Positions 1 through 20,624 of a stretch of 64,000 nucleotides of DNA are shown piece after piece. This stretch comes from Clytia hemisphaerica. Lineage: Eukaryota; Cnidaria; Hydrozoa; Leptothecata; Clytiidae. The translations under genes were made by a program, and so were the position numbers. The stretch lies in assembly GCA_902728285.1 (NCBI GenBank), contig CACVBU010001184.1:532100-596099 (forward strand), in the 5' to 3' direction. Under the pieces are notes generated by a model that saw nothing but the letters and a program-made list of their open reading frames with translations, was not told the origin of the DNA and searched no databases. Numbering within the stretch: position 1 is the first letter of the stretch; every line of letters begins with the position of its first letter.

Positions 1-110
1 ATTTCTGTTTGTGCAAAATCAACCCGTTTATTGGTGGACAAAGGCGGGATACTTTGTGTACAGTATATCAATTTTAAAGTCTGGGGAAATTTCCGGAAAT
101 GACATATAAG

Positions 111-217
111 AACCTTCACACAACCAATCGGCAGAATGTTAGTGAGATACAGTTCGAATCTGGATAAGGCTATCACTGTATCTCATTAACATTCTGCCGA
201 TTGGTAGTGTGAAGGTT
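111..217. mobile_element. Foldback hairpin element (43-bp arms)
   Basis: Positions 111-153 are the reverse complement of 175-217 with about two mismatches, leaving a 21-base loop. The arms begin AACCTTCACA and would form a long hairpin. The 13-mer GACATATAAGAAC occurs at 101-113 and again at 321-333, so the hairpin lies inside a segment of about 220 bp bounded by a direct repeat. That repeat could be a target duplication or the scar of a local duplication. No coding sequence is present. The loop holds AGTTCGAATCT, which resembles a tRNA B box, but there is no tRNA fold around it. Confidence 0.8.
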
Positions 218-659
218 TCGATCACAGACTTTCACCGCAATGGACTGTGTTAGAATCCCAACCTCTTCCAGGCAGGGTGTTAGGTAAAAATGGTGATAGA
301 CTCTCTACCTTCACTAACTTGACATATAAGAACATAGCTCATGCGCTAAAAAATCAAGAAGTCTCTAGAATTCATAAAAAAGTACTTTATTGAAAATAAA
401 ATCCCAGAAATAAATAAAAAAAAAGAAGATAATATCCTTAAAACAAGTGATACTTTTATGGACCTACCTGATTATGCATTTAACACATTTATAATTGATA
501 TCTACGTGACGTGACCATTAAACAATCATTCAGAACACAAAAAATAGTGAAGATCTATTAAATTAGTCGTTTGTTTCTTATAAAAAAAACGTTTAGAAAC
601 CTAATTTTCATGCTCTTGAAATATTCTTTCATATTCAAGACTTTGTGAGCAAAAAAACA

Positions 660-1651
660 TCTATCTCATCAAAAAATTGAGTAATTTGACTAAAAAAATT
701 GATGAATGCTTTTATTAATAGTGATTCTTATATAGATAAACATGCGTTTTTTGAGCTGAAAAATTCTTTTTTTCCAAAAATCTGCTTGAGCCATCTTTTA
801 CCTACTTTCATGCAAAAAAACAATGATCCAATATTTCACAAGTCCAAAGAACCCTTTTTTTGGCTGTTTCTTAGCTGAAATTTACCCCCAAAATTTTTTT
901 TCCAAAAATCGAGCTCCGTCACATTCGAGGGTTTATAGTTACGCATCTTTGTGCAAAAAATCTCAAGAAAAGCTAATACCTAAGTAATTGATAATGTGCT
1001 TATAAAAAAATATCGAATTTAGCCAGTTGTTTTATGAAAACACGCCAAGCAACCAAAATTTCATGTCTAAACACACATATTCTTCAAAAGTAAGCCCTCA
1101 TGAGCAAAAAAAACATCCATCTCATAAAAAAATTGAGTAATTTGACTAAGAACATTGATGTATGCTTATTAATTAATAGTGATTCTTATAGATAAACATG
1201 CGTTTTTTGAGCCAACAAAATTTTTTTGCAAAAATCTGCCTAAGTTATCTTTTACCTATGATGGTACCCTACTTTCATGCAAAAAATCAGAAAAAATCAA
1301 TGATCCAATTTCTCACAAAGTCCCAAAAAGCGTTTTTTAGCCGTTTTTTGGCCCAAATTTGCCCAAAAATTTTTTTTTTCGAAAATCGGGCTCCGTCACA
1401 TTTTGCCCAACACCATTTTGCACCTTTGTACCAAAAATCAAAAGATTCCTATGATTCAATCCTGAGAAAAGTTGGTAACAGACGAACGAACGAGCGAACG
1501 AACGAACGAACGAACGAACGAACGAACGAACGGACGGACGGACGGACGGACGGACGGACGGACGGACGGACGGACGGACGGACGGACGGACGGACGGACG
1601 GACGGACGAACACAAGTTAATTTATAGGACCTCCACCGGGGTAGGTCCAAA
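660..1651 (+). repeat. Hairpin-ended interspersed repeat with (ACGA)n(ACGG)n array
   Basis: Two diverged tandem copies of one unit are visible: about 660-930 resembles about 1090-1415, sharing a stretch around GTGATTCTTATA and the motif CTCCGTCACATT. The unit is followed by a tetranucleotide array, ACGA repeats from about 1485 then ACGG repeats to about 1608. It ends in a small hairpin at 1628-1649 whose arms are GGACCTCC and GGTAGGTCC. The same unit and hairpin recur at about 20625-21015 (no array) and inverted at about 38215 onward (TCCG/TTCG array). A terminal hairpin beside a tetranucleotide array is known from Helentron-associated (HINE) and bivalve 'pearl' elements; that assignment is inference. 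Confidence 0.7.
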
Positions 1652-1707
1652 AAATTAAATATTCCTAAATGTCTAAATATTTTTTTAAATTTTGAGTAGA
1701 ATAGAGA

Positions 1708-1713
1708 TTTATT
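1708..1713 (-). other. Polyadenylation signal for the P450 gene
   Basis: TTTATT on the plus strand reads AATAAA on the minus strand, about 62 bases beyond the P450 stop codon. Position and sequence fit a canonical animal poly(A) signal. No transcript evidence is available. Confidence 0.5.
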
Positions 1714-1774
1714 GAAACTGCCTATCTATCACTCAGTAGGTTCATAACTTCTATTAAAATCTTGGTAAGGTTAT

Positions 1775-3250
1775 CTACTTTCGAGGTTTCACTTTCATCA
1801 TTGGCCCGTTCTCACAACCATGTGTAAGATCCATTGTCTCTATCAATTCACTTTCATCTTGAAGTGAAATCAACTCCAAATGTTTCACCAAATGAAAGAC
1901 CGCTGCTTTCAACTCACTGAGTGCAAATTTTTGACCGATGCAATTACGAGGACCAGCTGAAAAAGGAACGAAAAGAAATGGGTTTCGCTTGCCTTTTAAT
2001 TCAAAATCTTCAAACCGTTCAGGATTGAAAGTCAGTGGATTTTCCCATACTTCAGGATTCCGATTCATCCCAGGGATATCAACAACCAGACCACAATCAG
2101 GAAATTCCCTTCCAGCCAATATGGTACCATTTTTGATTTGGCGCCCAAAACGTACAACTGGTGGATGAAGACGCAATGATTCCTTCACAACCATGTCAAG
2201 GTAAGGCATTTCTTTGAAATCTTCGATTTGAAGATCACCAGATTTCTTAAAGCTTATAATCTCCTTGTAAAGCTTGTCTTGGATTCTCTGGTTTCTTCCC
2301 AGACAGTACAAAGTCCAGGCTAAAGCAGTAGAGGTGGTCTCATAACCAGCGAAAACGAAAGTATTGACTTCATCCAGGATCCCATCGAGGTCAATGTCAC
2401 CTTTCTCATATGAATCTAACAAAGTATCGATGAAAATCCTTCGTTTAGTGTGTTTCATTTCTTCAGCTTTGTCAAGATTCCTTCGAACTTCGATCCTTTT
2501 TTCAAGAATTTCTTTAACAAAGCCGCGCAGCTGGGTAAGTGTTGAGTAGTAACTTTTACCGTTTTTGGTTTGCGAATAAAGCCAATCGTTTTTATAAAGA
2601 GGATTAAGTAACCTTTTGAAAAGGATTTGAACTAGACTCTCAAACATAGCTTTAAAGCGTCCTGCATTAGTCTCGTCAATGGTTAAATCAATCCCCATCG
2701 AAGTTTCACAAATAATACTCAACGAAAACGGTTTAGTGATATCAAAAGCGTTAAAAGATTCATCTTTTTCATGAAACTTTTTCAACATTTCAATCAATTC
2801 TAAAGTCCGATTTTCCATGATGGAAACAAACTCGTTCAAAATTTCAAAATGAAAAGCAGGGGTAATCATTCGTCTATGTTTCTTCCAAACATCTCCGGAA
2901 CTTGTTACAAGGCCATTACCAAGGAATTTCTTAAAAATCCAATACCCTTGTCCTTTATCTAGATACTTTTGACTGGACAAAAGAGCTTCCCAAATGGTCA
3001 CATCAATTGTAATGATTATACGTTTTGAAAACATTTGCGTAACAAAAGTTCCGTTACCGTTTCGATACCAATTCGGTTTTTCTTGGTGAAACCACTTGCG
3101 GTCATGTAAAGACAGAATATGTCCAAAGAACGGTTTGCAGCGAGGAGCATAGTACAACCAACTTTTATCGGTCCATTGAAAATGAAGCCATTGGAATAAA
3201 ATATACGATAAGATTGCAACGCATATTGTCCCAAATATAGTCAAAAACAT
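1775..3250 (-). CDS. Cytochrome P450, CYP4-like, intronless
   Basis: A single uninterrupted 491-aa reading frame encoding a microsomal cytochrome P450 monooxygenase. Residues 1-23 form an N-terminal membrane anchor. WKKHRR at 122-127 is the helix-C motif whose basic residues contact the heme propionates. AGYETTS at 301-307 is the oxygen-activating I helix, preceded by EVNTFVF, close to the CYP4 signature EVDTFMF. ESLR at 357-360 is the K-helix ExxR, PERF lies at 410-413, and FSAGPRNCIG at 430-439 carries the heme-ligand Cys437. Length is normal for the family, and the start has A at -3 (ACAATG). CYP4 enzymes typically hydroxylate fatty acids and related lipids with electrons from NADPH-P450 reductase in the endoplasmic reticulum; the substrate here is unknown. 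Every neighbour is rich in introns, so lack of introns may indicate a retrocopy or lineage-specific intron loss. The frame is intact, so it is probably functional. Confidence 0.96.
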   Translation of the reverse strand: MFLTIFGTICVAILSYILFQWLHFQWTDKSWLYYAPRCKPFFGHILSLHDRKWFHQEKPNWYRNGNGTFVTQMFSKRIIITIDVTIWEALLSSQKYLDKGQGYWIFKKFLGNGLVTSSGDVWKKHRRMITPAFHFEILNEFVSIMENRTLELIEMLKKFHEKDESFNAFDITKPFSLSIICETSMGIDLTIDETNAGRFKAMFESLVQILFKRLLNPLYKNDWLYSQTKNGKSYYSTLTQLRGFVKEILEKRIEVRRNLDKAEEMKHTKRRIFIDTLLDSYEKGDIDLDGILDEVNTFVFAGYETTSTALAWTLYCLGRNQRIQDKLYKEIISFKKSGDLQIEDFKEMPYLDMVVKESLRLHPPVVRFGRQIKNGTILAGREFPDCGLVVDIPGMNRNPEVWENPLTFNPERFEDFELKGKRNPFLFVPFSAGPRNCIGQKFALSELKAAVFHLVKHLELISLQDESELIETMDLTHGCENGPMMKVKPRK

Positions 3251-5770
3251 TGTGGTGAATGATTATTGTTGTGTTATTTTTCGATTAGTATTTTTTTTGT
3301 TAGAGCCCTGAAAAAGAAAAGAAAAGGTTACGTAGAAAGGTTAAACAAAATCGACTACCCATGGCTACGCCACGCGTTTCTCCTTCAGATTTGGTAATAC
3401 AATATAATGTTATACGTGATATGTTCAAACCTGTTAAAAGGATAACATTGAATATAGTATCTGTATAATATTACAAAGGAGTAGCTAAAAAGATTTTGAA
3501 TGATTAAAATTTTGACAAAACTAAGGCTGGACTTAAAAGATTCTTGGTTTGCCGTCACCCGAACCTAGATTTTGGAGGTGGACCGGCCAGTCGGAAAATT
3601 TTTTTATTTAGGTCGTTCATGGAATTTTTGTTTGCATTTTGTAATTTTTGAAGAAAAAATTCTCTTCGTCGAAATAGCAATAAAAGTTTTGAGGTCGGTA
3701 ACTTTAGAGAAGAGTCGGTCGGCTGACGGCAAACCAACGTTTTTTTTAAAGTCTAGCCTAATACAGTAATACAAGTGAAAGTTTATTGTTTGCTGATTAG
3801 CCAAAGGATTGAACCCTGATAAAGGGAAATAAATTTTGATGGCACTCGGCTTGTTATCTCAAAGTAGGAAACAGCAATAACATTTAAAATAATATGTCGT
3901 TTAACAGGGTTTGAGTCCATTCGGAAAATAAACGACTTGACATTTCATTGGCTTTAGGGACGACATCATCTCTAACCAGTAAAATGACTAAATCTGATTT
4001 TAATAAGCTGTCTAAGATCCACAAAATGGTCTTAGCTTAGCTACCCTTTTTATATGTTTATGGCACAAAATTTCTTCTATTATTATATAATTCAAAAGAT
4101 TCTAGGTGACTAAATTTACAATACAGTAATATAGTAATATTTTCCAGATTCAAAACAGAAATTTTATAACATCTGACTACCTTAGGAGTTGTGCAAATTT
4201 TATAACTCTAGCTGCTACATTTCGTTTTCCACAGTGAATCCTACTTGTTATGTGATTAGTTGAGACGTTTTTTCAGGATAGTGAAGAATTTATACCTTTT
4301 TAAAATAGAAGACCGGAAAAAACAATTTGAGCTTTAGACTATAATTTGGAATATCAAATAGCAAAAGAAAATACAAAAAGTACCCCTTACTTCGAAGAAA
4401 AAAGTCCAAGTTCATTACTTCCCTGTGTCAAGCCAAGGTAAACTTAGATAAAGAAATACTAGAGATGTTATATAGGTTTTTTTGATCAACAAAAAATAAA
4501 ACAAAACAAAAAATGTTAATTTAAAAACAAAATAAATTTGCAAAAAAACGGAAAATTTTAGTAAATAAATATCGTCTTTGTTTTCAATATGCTACACGTA
4601 AAAATTGCTATGCTTTTTCTGGGTTCAAAGTTCAACAATCAAAACAAATTATTAAAATATAAGGTGGTGAAGTGAAAAGAAAAACTATGCTTTTTCAAAA
4701 AAAATATAATATACGTTTTAATAATAAAATTCAAATATATAATTGCAGCAAAATATCAAAATATACAAAAGAAAAAAATTGGTTCAGAATAATGTATTAT
4801 TTCTCGATAATTTTTAAACAAAATCGCAAAACAATGTACCCCTAAAAGTACAAAATACTACCCCCAAAGAAAGAATTCGGTCAGTAAGAAGCACAATGCA
4901 CTTGTACCAAAAAAGGAACATTATACTATTGTAATGACAACAGAAGAAAGACCATTTTAGCTACTTACATTTTTTAATCATTCCTTTTATCGTAACCTGA
5001 TTTCGATGGAATTCTTTGATTAAGGTATGATATGATTGCTTTTTCATTGCGTTTTTTAAGACAATTATAAAAGTGATTTTCGTCCAAATGCGTGGTCCAT
5101 TAAAATGAACGATTGTTAAAAATGAGCTTATCTTGCAAGATATCTTGCTTATCATTTTGCTGACAAATGTACTTTGGAAGGTAAAATTTCATTGACGATG
5201 ATCTGTGTATAATAAAATTAGGATAAAGTTTATTTTCGAACTCTAAAATTGCCTCTGTTAGCCCGCCTAGAAACCTGTAAAATGTTTGAATAATTTTTTC
5301 AGAATTGCAAACTTTTTTCCCCTTGAATTGGAGTCATTGAGGTGCAAGCATAAAACAGTGAAATGTCCACAATAAAAAGGTTCACGTTGTAACAAGTGAT
5401 AACATAAGGTAAGAATTCTCAAGTACCGAAGGAAGGCTAAACTTTCTAATTCCTGAACAAATTTTCCTATTGATATTGTCACTTTACAATGAAAAATACC
5501 ATCACTCTGGGTAGGTACAAAAGTAGCTTCAAGTCAACTGAAGCGGTCAGACCAAAAGTCGTTGTGTGTTTTCTACGAATTTTTAAGAAGCAAAAAAAAT
5601 TTTTTTGCCACTTTATCCAGCGGAAAGATCCTTGAACTGCGCCAATAATGTTTTCCCGAGAACGATAAAGTTTAGCCGTCCTGGCCTAGGAAACTAATAC
5701 TTCAGAATTTTTAGCAGAATATAATGTTAAAACCTAATACCGACTTTCCTGTTGGTTGAAGCCATGACCA
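3251..5770. other. Intergenic region between P450 and Tec kinase
   Basis: AT-rich, with no convincing exon on either strand. It holds the P450 5' flank, the small inverted-repeat element at 3524-3759, and the 3' flank of the kinase. AATAAA on the minus strand at about 5230-5235 is a possible kinase poly(A) signal. The short frames here are low complexity and were not annotated. Confidence 0.6.
3524..3759. mobile_element. MITE-like element, imperfect terminal inverted repeats
   Basis: The left end AGGCTGGACTT, followed by GGTTTGCCGTCA near 3547, pairs with the right end (reverse complement AGGCTAGACTT, then GGTTTGCCGTCA). Arms are about 40 bp and imperfect. The left flank ends CTA and the right continues ATA, so the target duplication is unclear. 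The interior is non-coding and TA-rich. Confidence 0.65.
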
Positions 5771-15379
<9,609 letters not shown>

Positions 15380-15875
15380 GGATGAACCAAATTGAGTAGA
15401 TACAAGCTCAAATATAACATGAAGGTAACCTTAACACAAAGTTTTACTATCAAATTGTTCTTGTTGTTGTTGTTTTTTCTTTCAGTATTTTTCTGTGAAT
15501 AAAAGAACAGTTATAAAGACATCATTTTAAAAGTGTCAACTACAACAAATAATCGACACTAGCTGTATATACTATCGCTCATATTTATTGTTTGATAAAT
15601 TATCCTTAAAAATTCTTTCAATAATTTTGTTGTTTTCAAAGGTGAATTCAGCACAAGATGCTTATTTATTCAAGAACTGTATGTTCTGAGGATGCATTTT
15701 TGTATTTTGAGTATATATTTTCCTATCAAGATGTGACCAAATACAGTTAGGGACATTTGGCGAGTTCCTGTACGCGGCCACAATAAAAAAAATCATATAA
15801 AATCACTCAGTAAAAAATGGCGTTTGTGTATTTTTGCACTTTTTTTAGCCTAGACGATCGGTTAGTGTAAAAAAC

Positions 15876-15909
15876 AGGTCACAGGTCACGGGTCACAGGT
15901 CACAGGTCA
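15876..15909 (+). promoter_or_regulatory. Five AGGTCA-type half-sites spaced by one base
   Basis: Half-sites at 15876-15881, 15883-15888, 15890-15895 (GGGTCA), 15897-15902 and 15904-15909, each separated by a single C. AGGTCA repeats with one-base spacing (DR1) are bound by RXR heterodimers, HNF4 and COUP-TF type nuclear receptors. The array lies about 500 bp upstream of the Tec kinase start codon. It may simply be a 7-bp tandem repeat; regulatory function is inference. Confidence 0.4.
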
Positions 15910-16327
15910 TACAAATTACAGACCGGAAAACTGTAACACACTCGTAACATACAACTCATAACATAAGTTCCTGAAAATATTATATGTAAAGGAAATATAA
16001 TATCAAAATATGTTATTTAGAAGACTTAAACGACAAATCATAAACCCCAAATATTGACAGCAAATGACACTTAAAAATTATGTAAATAATGGCGTTATCT
16101 CAAAGTATGAGGTTTTGTCCACCAATTAACATCAAAATATTTTCATGTATAATAGGATGCTGACGCTGCAAGTGGATATATATTGACAGGTTTTGAAAAC
16201 ATTAAATACTCCAAGAGAGCTGTTTTTGAGATATGAAAATAGTGACGTCATTTTATCAAAAATACAAAGCAGGGGATAAAAACATTGAAAAGATAATTTT
16301 TATTACATGTGTGATATAGGTGTAATA

Positions 16328-16555
16328 CCGGGTGACCCACGAAAAAGTTTGGAAGGTATTCGTTGACTAGGGTCTGAAATAAAAGTAATATAAACTCAAT
16401 ATTTTTTTAAAAAGATAGATGATGCTCTTACTTAAACTTTGAGCTATTACTTTTTAAATTTGGTTCAGTGGTTCTTCATCTATGAGCTTTTAAAGTCAAA
16501 ATTCAATTATCGGAAAGTGCAAAAACACGTTAAAAATGAGGTATCAAATTATAAT
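16328..16555. mobile_element. One-ended copy of the CCGGGTGACCCACG element
   Basis: Preceded by TA, it starts CCGGGTGACCCACGAAAAAG and follows the arm of the element at 6276 with moderate divergence through AAAAATGAGGTATC. No matching right end was found downstream, so it is truncated or decayed. Confidence 0.7.
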
Positions 16556-17316
16556 TGTTTTCTTTATCTTTAACATTGTGTTTTTCGAGTGTGCTGATGT
16601 TTTATGACCTCGTTAATTAGTGTTGTAGGTAATTAAAGTTTGTAAAATAATAAATTAACAATGAAGTATATTTTTATCAAAAATATTATGCAAATAGGCA
16701 AAATTTGCCTTCTTTATGAAAATATCGCGTCTTAAATGAAAGAACAGAGAGTGTGGGTCTGCCTGGAATATGCTAGAAAGTGTATGGTGGTGGTTCTTTT
16801 CTGAACGAATAACTTGCTAATAAATTTTGTGAAAGTAAAGAATCTAAAAAAAGTTAATAGCTATAGCGCCCCGAAAGTGTCTATATTAGTTGCGAAAATG
16901 GGCCTCAATCAAAGCCTCCTGCAACTCAACCAAATAGAAATAGAAATAGAAATAGAAAAATGTACGATTGAATCCCTCTATAATAAAAATTTTCATTTTA
17001 TAATCTATCCCCTGCGCCCTGGCGTGGCGCTGGCCCTCTATTCTTCAAATTCCAGGCAGTTTTTTGAAACCAAGAAGACAAGAAAAGGGTAAAATGTATG
17101 GCTGTGCTGATTGAAAATAGATTTGACAGTATAGGTTTTACAAAATAAAGGTCAATCATCAAATGATTAGTAGATGTAAATAAAGAAAAAGCATACACAA
17201 ACTTTAGGTTTCTTTAATTTTGTATTTCAAGCATTGGAGAGAGTTATATCGGATCGCCCAAAAGTTACCTTCTTTTTCTTTTTCTGCTAGCTTCACTGTG
17301 ACTGTCTACCATCTTT

Positions 17317-17347
<31 letters not shown>

Positions 17348-18301
17348 CTAAATTTTCTACCATCTTTAAATAACAGATATATATCGAAATCACGGTAGAT
17401 TTTGAGATCAGTGATACCCAGCGGCCGCCGGGGCATATTATTTGATCAAAAAGCGGACCTCAGACAGGACCCAGGACCCCTTAATGAGGACCCTAATCTT
17501 GTTAATGTAGGCCTATAAGGGGACCTTCCCATAGAATTATAAAGCCTAAAGGGCTAGATGTCGAGCTTTAAGCCATCGCAGGAAAAAAAAAGTGAATATC
17601 AGAAAACATATTGTCTTATCATACTCAACTCATAGATAGCCGGGCGGGGTAGTTAAAAGTTCGAAAATCGGCCCAAGTGCCTATCTTATCTATCTATTCT
17701 ATCTATATATTTCGATATTTCATACTAAAAGGTCCTAGGACCCATTATCCGTACATTTGTTTGTTTAAAACAATGAAATATGAATAAATAACTAAATAAA
17801 ATGTTAAGACTAAGAGCAATAAAGAGCCTACAGGTTTTTTTTTATTAAAACACCTAAAATTTGTCTGAGCCTGGATCTGGATGTGCCTATTTTCTTAGCA
17901 ATTTTCAGCCTAAAATGTTCTTGAATGCACGTTCTTAATTTTTCAGACTACTCTAAATCGACAATATCATGCAAAATGGAGAGCACTTAAAATTGGTGAC
18001 ATTTGGACAATATTTGACTCTCGATTTTAGAAAATCATTCCCTAAGTTCAGTTAAAACCGCTTGAAAAAGGAAAAATTGTAGATTCTTGTCATTTTTTTC
18101 CAAACTGAGGCTGGGCATGTTCTTACGATGTTCTTAATTTTTCGACGAATTTCAGCCTCGCTGTTCTTATAAACTGGGTTCTAATAAAAAAAAACGTGTA
18201 CTTATATAGTATCTGTATGCACATACAACACTAAACGATGCTATCGTCCGTTACAGTGATAGTAAAGGCGGGAAAACATGGCGGTGGTATTATACGGGAA
18301 A

Positions 18302-18833
18302 ATACGTGACACCATTGCAACCGCTTTAAACGAAGTATCAAATGACGAATCTATTGAACCACAGTTAGAACTGGTTAGTGGTTACTGGGGAGGAGCTCCC
18401 TCGAGGATAACGATAAAGATGGTGCGAGAGCAGACATTTGTGCTAGACTAGAGGGCTCTGGACTAGAGGCCAACGGGCATTTTTTGACGTTAAGGTTTTT
18501 AACCCATACGCCCAGAGGTACTCTACGACGAGTCTTTCTAGTGTATTTGAAATAAACGAGAAGGAGAAAAAACGTCACTACAATCAAAGGATCATTCGTG
18601 TTGAAACTCCTTTGATTTTTACCACCAACGGAGGAGCAGGTAGAGAGGCACAAACTTTCGTCAGAGCTCTTGCGATCGCCTTTGCTGACAAACGTGGAGA
18701 AATATATTCTCTCACTCTGAACTATCTGAGGACAAAATTATCTTTCGTTCTAACGCGCTCGACAGTTTTATGCATCAGAGGCAGTAGGCCCCGCCAAAGA
18801 ACAATAGTCCAAAGCTACAGGACATTAATATAA
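18302..18833 (+). pseudogene. Decayed retroelement-associated protein fragment
   Basis: Three adjacent frames together read as one protein: about 18302-18390 (frame 2, IRDTIATALNEVS..EPQLEL), about 18410-18470 (frame 1, DGARADICARLE), then 18480-18833 (frame 3, FFDVKVFNPYAQRY, EKEKKRHYNQRI, PLIFTTNGGAGREAQTF, LSFVLTRSTVLCIRGSR, stop). From memory this is the C-terminal region of a protein family found in many copies in cnidarian and other invertebrate genomes and linked to retroelements. D-x-R-x-DI followed by FFDVKV resembles a PD-(D/E)XK nuclease core. At least two frameshifts make it non-functional. The nuclease reading is inference. Confidence 0.65.
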
Positions 18834-20624
18834 CTGAAGCTATCGAGTACGCATTTGAATTTTCTATTTTTTTCAGAATTATTTTTCATTGAAGTTTGTC
18901 CATTTATTGTTTCGCCTAAAGAATACTTTTGTATTTTATTATAAGATTAATCTTTAAAATTTTTTCATTTAACATTAAAAAAAAGTGACACGAGAAAAAA
19001 AGTCTGGCAAACTACGCGACTGTAAACTCTTTTCGGCAAAAAAACCATTTGGGAATTTTCTTCGACTTTGGGCTTATTTCTTACAGTATTTTTATATGGC
19101 CCTTATCCAAATTGAAATCTTTCTAGTAGTGAATTCAGAAAATAGGGAATGTTAAAAAACTTTCTTGTGAATTAAGCTTCAACATGTCTAGTTTCTTTCC
19201 CAAAATATAATTTTCTTAGAATAAAAGTTTTTGTATGATTTTTTTTCAGTCAAACTCAAAGTTGAGTCACATTTTTCTAATGGCCCCCAAAACGGAGGTT
19301 TATTTTTTTCGAAATATCTTTATCAAAAAGCATAGCACCGACATCAAATTACTTTCGATAGGTATGAAGGCAATGATTGCGTTTAGACCAACTGAGGGAT
19401 TCGATTTTAATAGCTTTTCCATTGTATTTTCTGTCATGGCATTTAAGGAATCGTCTCTTTAGAGTCATTACTGAAAAGTGATTCCCTCAAGTTCAACTTT
19501 GACAGATTAAACAATGAAAAGCATGGAATTTCTCAAAAACTGCAGTCATTAAGACTGAAACTTTTTGCCGTAGGGCTAGGCCATTGAGTTTACTTAAAGC
19601 CCAAAGTGCTAGAGTTCAATCTCTAACCTTTCTCAGGCAAGAAAAAGTGCAGCCTTAAAAAATGCGCCGAATTTCGACGATAGATTGAATCTAGCAATTC
19701 CTTTGTTTACGATTGATATTTTTTTCGACATTTAGCGGTAAACTTTAGTTTCAATCTGTCATTTGTGTAAAAACCAGGCGAGCCGCGCAACTTTTTTGGT
19801 AGGATTTGTTGGCTTCAAATCCTACCAAGGAGATTGACTTCTAGCCCTTCGGGCTTATACTTCATTGGGCTAGTATGGCAAATCTTGCAAATTTTACAAT
19901 CTAAAGAAAGAACTGAATAAAAAACGTGCAAATACTTCAAAACATCAAAAATGTCATTTTTTCTCTTTGTTTGATTTGAAATACCAGAAAAGGGGGATTC
20001 CTTTGCTCAAAATGGCATTTCAAATGCCAACGAAATGCCAACACGCTGGCATCATTAGGCATTTGACAAACCGAACAATTGCGCAGAAAAATAGAATTCA
20101 AAAGAATACTGCAAGCAATTACAAATGCCAGGCTGGTCTAAACGCAGCCAATGTTTTACGTGTTTTACGACTTGAAAAAAGTCAAAATTTACTTTTCTCT
20201 TTATCTTCATACAAATGGTTGTCAAAACGGAGGTTAGTGGCCCTCAAAACGTCGATTCAATTAAATTGAAATTGTTAAACACCCATCACTTAAACATGTC
20301 TCGAATTAATTAATGTAATGACACGATAAAATAATTAGTTTTTGATAATTTTGCAAAAAAATTCATACCAAAACAATAAGTGTTTCAGGTTGAGCGCAAT
20401 ATCCCGTGCGAAATACTTAGCAATTCCTAATGTTAATTTTTTGAATTACCGAGTTGGTATATGTTTATACTTTCCAGTAATGGGATTTTTTCATGAGGCA
20501 TAAGCATCCTATAGAGAAGGTCTAGAGAAAGTTTTAGCTAGATATTATTTTTTTCCTACAAACAGCCTGTACTTTTGTAACACGACCACACTAACTTAAA
20601 ATATAAAACTTTGAAACTTTGGTA

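Larger units (their letters stand above)
15380..18300. other. Upstream flank of Tec kinase; repeats, no gene recognised
   Basis: AT-rich with no convincing exon. It contains the half-site array at 15876, a one-ended copy of the CCGGGTGACCCACG element from 16328, a GAAATA hexamer run near 16935, a 28-base T tract near 17318 and a TATC run near 17685. The end near 18118-18190 (TTCTTATAAA..GTTCTAATAAAAA) resembles 22848-22915 and part of 51770-51870, so it marks another interspersed repeat. Confidence 0.5.

Noticed and set aside
154-174. tRNA B-box-like AGTTCGAATCT
   Set aside because: It is the loop of the hairpin element; no acceptor, D or anticodon stems can be drawn around it.
1198-1650. 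Open frames on both strands with (RTNE) or (VRPS) repeats
   Set aside because: They are translations of the ACGA/ACGG tetranucleotide array; every frame of a 4-base repeat without stops is open. No domain flanks them.
19967-20269. 100-aa open frame
   Set aside because: No recognisable domain, low-complexity Lys/Leu-rich translation, no splice context; likely chance in repeat-derived DNA.
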